From positions 27,262 through 91,261 of the forward strand of contig JAVKFY010000037.1 in the NCBI GenBank assembly GCA_040223615.1: DNA of 64,000 nucleotides, read 5' to 3'. This DNA comes from JAVKFY01 sp040223615 (GTDB lineage: Bacteria > Pseudomonadota > Alphaproteobacteria > GCA-2731375). A model generated the notes under the pieces. It searched no databases. It was not told where the DNA came from and worked only from the letters and a program-made list of their open reading frames with translations. Below, in pieces: positions 60,123 to 64,000 of this stretch; within the stretch, counting starts at the first letter, position 1, and each line of letters starts with the position of its first letter. The translations under genes and the position numbers were made by a program.

Positions 60123-60756
60123 GTCCGGACCGCTGAATCCGCCGCAACCGGAACGAGACTGCGCCCGCTGTCCGCGGCTGGCGGCGTTCCGCGCGGAGCT
60201 GCGGGCGCGCGAGCCGGACTGGTTCAACGCGCCCGTCCCCAGCTTCGGCCTGGTCGGCGCCGGCCTGTTGATCGTCGGGCTGGCGCCGGGCATGGGCGGC
60301 GCCAACCGCACCGGCCGGCCGTTCACCGGCGACTATGCCGGCGACCTGCTGTACGAGACCCTCGGCCGGCACGGCTACACCCGCGGCACCTACGACAGGC
60401 GGCCCGACGACGGACTGGAACCGGTCGGGTGCCGCATCACCAATGCGGTGCGCTGCCTGCCGCCGCAGAACAAGCCGGTCGGCGCCGAGATCAAGGCCTG
60501 CGCCGGCTTCCTCGAAGGTGAGTTGGCGGCCGGCCCGGCGGCGGTGCTCGCGCTGGGCCGGATCGCCCACGAGACCGTACTGCGCGTCGCCGGCCAGAAG
60601 CTGCGTGACTTCCCCTTCGCGCATTGCGCCCGCCACGCCCTACCCGACTTTCGCCTTTATGACAGCTATCACTGCTCGCGCTACAACACGAACACCGGCC
60701 GCCTGACGCCGCAGATGTTCGACGACGTCTTCGCAGCCATCAGGGCCGACGACTGA
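60082..60756 (+). CDS. Uracil-DNA glycosylase, family 5 (UDGb-like)
   Basis: This 224-residue enzyme has the Cys cluster for an iron-sulfur centre (Cys27-x2-Cys30, Cys125 and Cys140) and motif A GLAPGMGGANRTGRPFTGD (66-84), with motif B in SYHCSRYNTNTGRLT. The Asn-Arg-Thr-Gly-Arg-Pro-Phe-Thr-Gly pattern and the Gly-Leu-Ala-Pro-Gly-Met segment place it in family 5. It would remove uracil or other deaminated bases. The ATG at 60082 overlaps the NYN gene by 41 nt; an earlier in-frame start at 60055 is possible. Confidence 0.87.
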   Translation: MSSRTTARNATRAKSGPLNPPQPERDCARCPRLAAFRAELRAREPDWFNAPVPSFGLVGAGLLIVGLAPGMGGANRTGRPFTGDYAGDLLYETLGRHGYTRGTYDRRPDDGLEPVGCRITNAVRCLPPQNKPVGAEIKACAGFLEGELAAGPAAVLALGRIAHETVLRVAGQKLRDFPFAHCARHALPDFRLYDSYHCSRYNTNTGRLTPQMFDDVFAAIRADD

Positions 60757-60763
60757 ACCTGCG

Positions 60764-61513
60764 TCAGGTGAGGCCGCGCTCGCGCTTCACGCGCCGCCAC
60801 TCCGCCTTGGACTCCGCCGTCGGCGGGTAGTACGTGCCCGGCACGACGCCCTCCGCCCGGATCTTCTCCTTGAGGTAGTTCTCGGTCTCTTCCAGTTCGG
60901 TGCCATACGCCAGCGCGGCGACGGCCATCCATGACGGCACCACCACCACCCCGTCGTCATCACCCACCAGCACGTCGCCGGGACGCACCAGCGCGCCGCC
61001 GCACTGGATCTGCACGTTCTCCTCGGCCGGTACCGTTGTCGGGTTGCCATGCAGGCTGCGGGCCCGGGCGTAGACCGTGAGGCCGTAATTCTCGTCGCGC
61101 AGCACGTCGAGATCGCGAATGGCGCCGTCGATCACCAGGCCGTCGGCCCGGTTCATCGCCAACTGCAGCAGCTTCACGTCGCCGGCCGCCACGTCGCGGT
61201 CCAGCCCCATGATGTCGACCGCGAGCACGTCGCCCGGCCCGCACCGTCCCATCGCCAGATATTCCGGCGTCTCCGGCCCGCCCTTGCAGGTCGCCGAGAT
61301 GTCCGGCCGGTCGGGCAGGAACCGCAACGTGCGGGCCCGCGCCGCCAGCTTCACCCCCGGCGTGAACATCCGCAGGCCCTCGCAGACGCAATGCGGCGAG
61401 CCGAAGTGGACGACCGCGTTGTAGACCGTCGCCGTCGGCAGCTGCTTGAACCCGTCCAGGGTTTCCTGCGCCACGTCGGTCGGCGTCATGTCGAATGTTG
61501 TTTCGCTGCTCAT
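60764..61513 (-). CDS. RraA-family protein (4-hydroxy-4-methyl-2-oxoglutarate aldolase-like)
   Basis: This 249-residue protein has the RraA fold: the Gly-rich segment CGPGDVLAVDIMGLDRDVAAGDVKLLQLAM, DGLVIDGAIRDLDVLRDENYGLTVYARAR (the Gly-x-x-Arg-Asp motif with the catalytic Arg) and a C-terminal GGALVRPGDVLVGDDDGVVVVP. Members are either aldolases of pyruvate-type substrates or RNase E regulators; the GAIRD motif suggests an aldolase. Convergent with the UDG gene. The substrate is unknown. Confidence 0.85.
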   Translation of the reverse strand: MSSETTFDMTPTDVAQETLDGFKQLPTATVYNAVVHFGSPHCVCEGLRMFTPGVKLAARARTLRFLPDRPDISATCKGGPETPEYLAMGRCGPGDVLAVDIMGLDRDVAAGDVKLLQLAMNRADGLVIDGAIRDLDVLRDENYGLTVYARARSLHGNPTTVPAEENVQIQCGGALVRPGDVLVGDDDGVVVVPSWMAVAALAYGTELEETENYLKEKIRAEGVVPGTYYPPTAESKAEWRRVKRERGLT

Positions 61514-61662
61514 AGGTTCCTCCAGTGGGGCGCGGCCGCTGCCGCGTGCACGGGTCAGTCGGTGATCTCACAATAGGATATGCCTGGTCGGGCGGTTCGA
61601 CGCACGCGGGGCTTGCGGCTAGGTTCCCCCGAAGAGCAGCTTCGCGGGATCCTGGCGCCTAA

Positions 61663-61693
61663 TTGACCCCACCCCCGCCCGCTCGCCCATAAT
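61663..61693 (+). promoter_or_regulatory. Weak candidate promoter of the FG-GAP/RTX gene
   Basis: TTGACC (61663-61668) and CATAAT (61688-61693) are spaced 19 nt apart, 33 nt before the ATG at 61727. The spacing is longer than ideal, so this is a weak call. Confidence 0.25.
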
Positions 61694-61726
61694 GTCGGTG
61701 AGTCAGTGGGGTGAGTGGGCAGTTCA

Positions 61727-63865
61727 ATGGCGCTTACGATCGATCTTTCCGCCGGGCTTGCCGGTGTCGGCCAGCGGCTGGCCGGCGCGGCGACGCTCGA
61801 CGGCACCGGCAACGCCGTGGCCGGCGGCGCCGACGTCAATGATGACGGCATCGTCGACTTGATCATCGGCGCCCAGTTCGCCGACACCGGCAATCCGGAC
61901 AACGGCGTCGCCTATGTCGTCTTCGGCGGCACCACGACGTTCGATGCGGCGCTCGACCTCGGTGCGCTGGGCGATGCTGGCATCGTGCTGAACGGCCCCG
62001 GCGCCAACGAGATCGCCGGCCAGGAAGTCGACATCGGCCCGGACGTGAACGGCGACGGCATCGCCGACATCCTGATCGGCGCGCCCTACGCCGGCGGCGG
62101 CGGGACGCTGCGCGGCAACACCTACGTGATCTTCGGCGGCACCGGACTGGTCGACGATATCGGCCTGAACACGCTCGACGGTATCGGCTTGGCCATCTCC
62201 GGCGAGATCGACTCCGACCAGAACGGCACCGGGCTCGCCTTCGTCGGCGACGTGAACAGCGACGGCGTCGGCGACTTCGTGACTGCCGCGCCCGGCAACC
62301 CGACCGCCGCCAGCAACGCCGGCGCCACCTACCTGATCCTGGGCAATGCCAATCTCGGCCCGGATATCAACCTGTCGGCCTATGCCGGCGACGTGGTGTT
62401 CCGCGGCGAGGCTGAGGACGACCGGTTGGGGCGCCGCGTCGCTGGCCAGGGCGACGTCAACGGCGATGGCTTCGACGACATCCTGCTGGTCGCGACGAAC
62501 GGTGGCGGCGGCTTCAAGGTCAGCGGCCACGGCGGTACCGAGCCGCTGGAGGAGGTCGCCGTCGTCGGCGACGTGAACGACGACGGCTTCGACGACGTCG
62601 CCGTGTCCTCGCGCTTCGGCAGCGACATGGTCACCTACCTGCTCTTCGGCGGCGCCGGACTGGGCGCTGACTTCGACCTCGCCAACCTGGGCAACGCCGG
62701 CATCCGCCTCACCGGCGGCGGCGGCACCTCGGCTGGCGACTCGGTGGCCGGTGCCGGCGACTTCAACGGTGACGGCGTCGAGGACCTGCTGATCGGCGCG
62801 CCCTACAAGTCCGACGAGGGCGACAACCGCGGCGCCGTCTACGTCGTGTTCGGACGTTCTGGCGGATTCTCCGGCGACATCGACCTCGACACCCTGGCCG
62901 ACGACGAGGGCGTCATCGTCAGCGGCGAGGCTGGCAACGACTTCCTCGGCCAGTCGGTCGCGGGCGTCGGCGACGTCAACAATGACGGTTTCGACGACAT
63001 CCTGATCGGCGCCACTGGCAGCGATGCCGGCGGCGTCGATTCCGGTGCCGCCTACGTCGTCTTCGGCTTCGGCACGCTGACCGGTGGCGACGGCGTCGAC
63101 AGCCTGACCGGCGGGGCGGGCGGCGACAGCCTCGACGGTGGCGGCGGCGCCGACTTGCTGATCGCCGGGGCCGGTAACGACACTGCCCAGGGCGGTGCCG
63201 GCAACGACCGCGCCTATGGTCAGTCCGGCGCCGACTCGCTGCTTGGCGGCACCGGCGACGACAGCCTGTTCGGCAATCCCGACGACGACACGCTGGTCGG
63301 CGGCGACGGCGACGACTCCATGAAGGCCCATCCCGGCGCCGACATGGTGATGGGCGAAGGCGGCAACGATGTCGCCTTCGGCGGCGCCAACGACGACATC
63401 ATCGACGGCGGCGCGGATAGCGACACCCTGAACGGCAATTCCGGCTTCGACACCATCACCGGCGGCGCCGGCCACGAACCCCTGCGCGGCCAGGGCGGGC
63501 GAGACAGCCTGGAGGGTGGCGACGGCGACGACCTGCTGCTCGGCATGCAGGGTTTCGACACGCTGGTCGGCGGGGCCGGGAATGACGGGCTGATCGGCGG
63601 GCCGGCCGACGACACGCTGACCGGCGGCACCGGCGTCGACAGCTTCACCTTCGCCGCCGGCCATGGCGGCAACACGATCACCGATTTCGAGGACGGCACC
63701 GACATCATCTCGATCACCGCCGCCAGCGCCTTCGGCGACCTGGTGATCGCCGACACCGGCGCCGGTGCCCGCATCACGCTCGCAACCGGCGGCGACGGCC
63801 TCTCGGTGACGCTCACCGGCATTACCGCAGACCAGCTCTCGGCAGCCGATTTCGTCTTCAGCTAG
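61727..63865 (+). CDS. Secreted FG-GAP/RTX repeat protein (type I secretion substrate candidate)
   Basis: This 712-residue protein has at least seven FG-GAP-type calcium-binding repeats in residues 30-445 (DVNDDGIVDLIIGAQ, DVNGDGIADILIGAP, DFNGDGVEDLLIGAP and others) followed by a dense RTX block (about 450-650) of GGxGxDxLxGG nonapeptides. A serralysin-like C-terminal cap follows (DSFTFAAGHGGNTITDFEDGTDIISI). It has no signal peptide, so it should be exported through a type I system recognising its C-terminus. The very end (SAADFVFS) is a natural type of C-terminus. The stop codon is at the boundary of an IS element. Confidence 0.88.
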   Translation: MALTIDLSAGLAGVGQRLAGAATLDGTGNAVAGGADVNDDGIVDLIIGAQFADTGNPDNGVAYVVFGGTTTFDAALDLGALGDAGIVLNGPGANEIAGQEVDIGPDVNGDGIADILIGAPYAGGGGTLRGNTYVIFGGTGLVDDIGLNTLDGIGLAISGEIDSDQNGTGLAFVGDVNSDGVGDFVTAAPGNPTAASNAGATYLILGNANLGPDINLSAYAGDVVFRGEAEDDRLGRRVAGQGDVNGDGFDDILLVATNGGGGFKVSGHGGTEPLEEVAVVGDVNDDGFDDVAVSSRFGSDMVTYLLFGGAGLGADFDLANLGNAGIRLTGGGGTSAGDSVAGAGDFNGDGVEDLLIGAPYKSDEGDNRGAVYVVFGRSGGFSGDIDLDTLADDEGVIVSGEAGNDFLGQSVAGVGDVNNDGFDDILIGATGSDAGGVDSGAAYVVFGFGTLTGGDGVDSLTGGAGGDSLDGGGGADLLIAGAGNDTAQGGAGNDRAYGQSGADSLLGGTGDDSLFGNPDDDTLVGGDGDDSMKAHPGADMVMGEGGNDVAFGGANDDIIDGGADSDTLNGNSGFDTITGGAGHEPLRGQGGRDSLEGGDGDDLLLGMQGFDTLVGGAGNDGLIGGPADDTLTGGTGVDSFTFAAGHGGNTITDFEDGTDIISITAASAFGDLVIADTGAGARITLATGGDGLSVTLTGITADQLSAADFVFS

Positions 63866-64000
63866 AGCGTTTCTGACATTGACTGAATCGATGGGGGATT
63901 CCCTTCCGGGTTGATTTGTGATTCAAGCTGGGTGCTGGAGTTGGAGGCCAGCTTGGATGGTCCGACCCTATTCGAACGATCTTCGTGAACGTGTGGTGGC
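63865..64000 (+). mobile_element. Left end of an IS630-family insertion sequence
   Basis: Immediately after the TA at 63863-63864 the sequence GAGCGTTTCTGACATTGAC begins, consistent with the terminal repeat of an IS630-type element, which inserts at TA. A transposase start (63957) follows. The right end and the second terminal repeat lie outside the window. The border is inferred from the TA rule and the new sequence character. Confidence 0.55.
63957..64000 (+). CDS. IS630-family transposase (N-terminal fragment, continues beyond the window)
   Basis: ATG at 63957 begins the peptide MVRPYSNDLRERVV, the characteristic N-terminus of IS630-type transposases (helix-turn-helix start). Only 14 codons are visible. 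The rest lies beyond the window edge, so integrity is unknown. Confidence 0.75.
   Translation, partial: MVRPYSNDLRERVV

Noticed and set aside
61724..63664. A 646-codon antisense frame opposite the FG-GAP/RTX gene
   Set aside because: It is made of Val/Ala/Asp repeats that mirror the repeats of the sense gene. No start site support.

Overview
The window reads as about 64 kb of core chromosome from a high-GC alphaproteobacterium, most plausibly a Rhodospirillales-like lineage. The support is a C4-type (ALAS) hemA, a MucR/Ros-family regulator, a membrane pyrophosphatase, the gene order rpmF-plsX-fabH-ihfA-merR, a RibB protein with a degenerate RibA-like tail, and a Zn-cysteine-free HemB. I see no rRNA, tRNA, CRISPR array, plasmid origin or prophage. 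Genes are packed tightly, with many 4-8 nt overlaps, and only one gap exceeds 300 nt (before mucR).

Layout. 1-4.2 kb (minus strand): cytochrome bc1 chaperone, DUF177 protein, rpmF, plsX, fabH, ihfA, merR. 4.2-10 kb: bamE, a bidirectional terminator, the H+-pumping pyrophosphatase hppA, an MFS permease, a FliL-like secreted protein. 9-15.5 kb (minus): thiL, nusB, ribH, ribBX, ribE, ribD, nrdR, glyA, a riboflavin operon with its usual alphaproteobacterial companions. 15.7-17.7 kb: mucR, a small conserved protein, hemA. 17.9-23.9 kb: RidA-family protein, glutaryl-CoA dehydrogenase, EamA permease, formamidase-like hydrolase, M48 lipoprotein peptidase, LLM flavin enzyme, DUF1194 protein. 24.0-25.4 kb: a small RiPP-like precursor followed by a radical SAM enzyme. 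25.4-30.2 kb (minus): a divergent second GlyA, a MarR regulator and a three-gene valine-catabolism set. 30.3-31.4 kb: hemB. 31.5-39.6 kb: AidB-like and ACAD10/11-like acyl-CoA dehydrogenases, a LysR regulator, cupin, RcnB-like protein, a second 3-hydroxyisobutyrate-dehydrogenase-like enzyme, penicillin acylase family protein. 39.8-41.5 kb: motAB. 41.7-49.4 kb: flavin reductase, threonine dehydratase, SLC13 permease, Bpt, TRAP permeases, GST. 49.4-59.2 kb (minus): parC, recO, era, rnc, lepB, acpS, pdxJ, DUF2062, rsh/spoT, rpoZ, a conserved information-processing block. 59.5-64 kb: NYN nuclease, family-5 UDG, RraA-like protein, an FG-GAP/RTX secreted protein, and the left end of an IS630-family element abutting its stop codon.

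The most interesting candidate system is the compact RiPP locus (24058-25391): a 70-residue peptide with a leader ending in a Gly-Gly motif and a 365-residue radical SAM protein with an incomplete SPASM domain. It is preceded by a CRP-like palindrome and a CtrA-like half-site. Next to it, convergent and overlapping by 25 nt, is a second SHMT-family enzyme. Its active site carries Tyr-to-Thr and His-to-Tyr changes that suggest a non-standard substrate such as 2-methylserine. Other notable points are a MucR whose zinc ligands are nearly all lost, 15-nt-spaced inverted repeats upstream of both mucR and hemA, a very AT-rich patch inside the threonine dehydratase gene, and the IS inserted at the last codon of the RTX gene.
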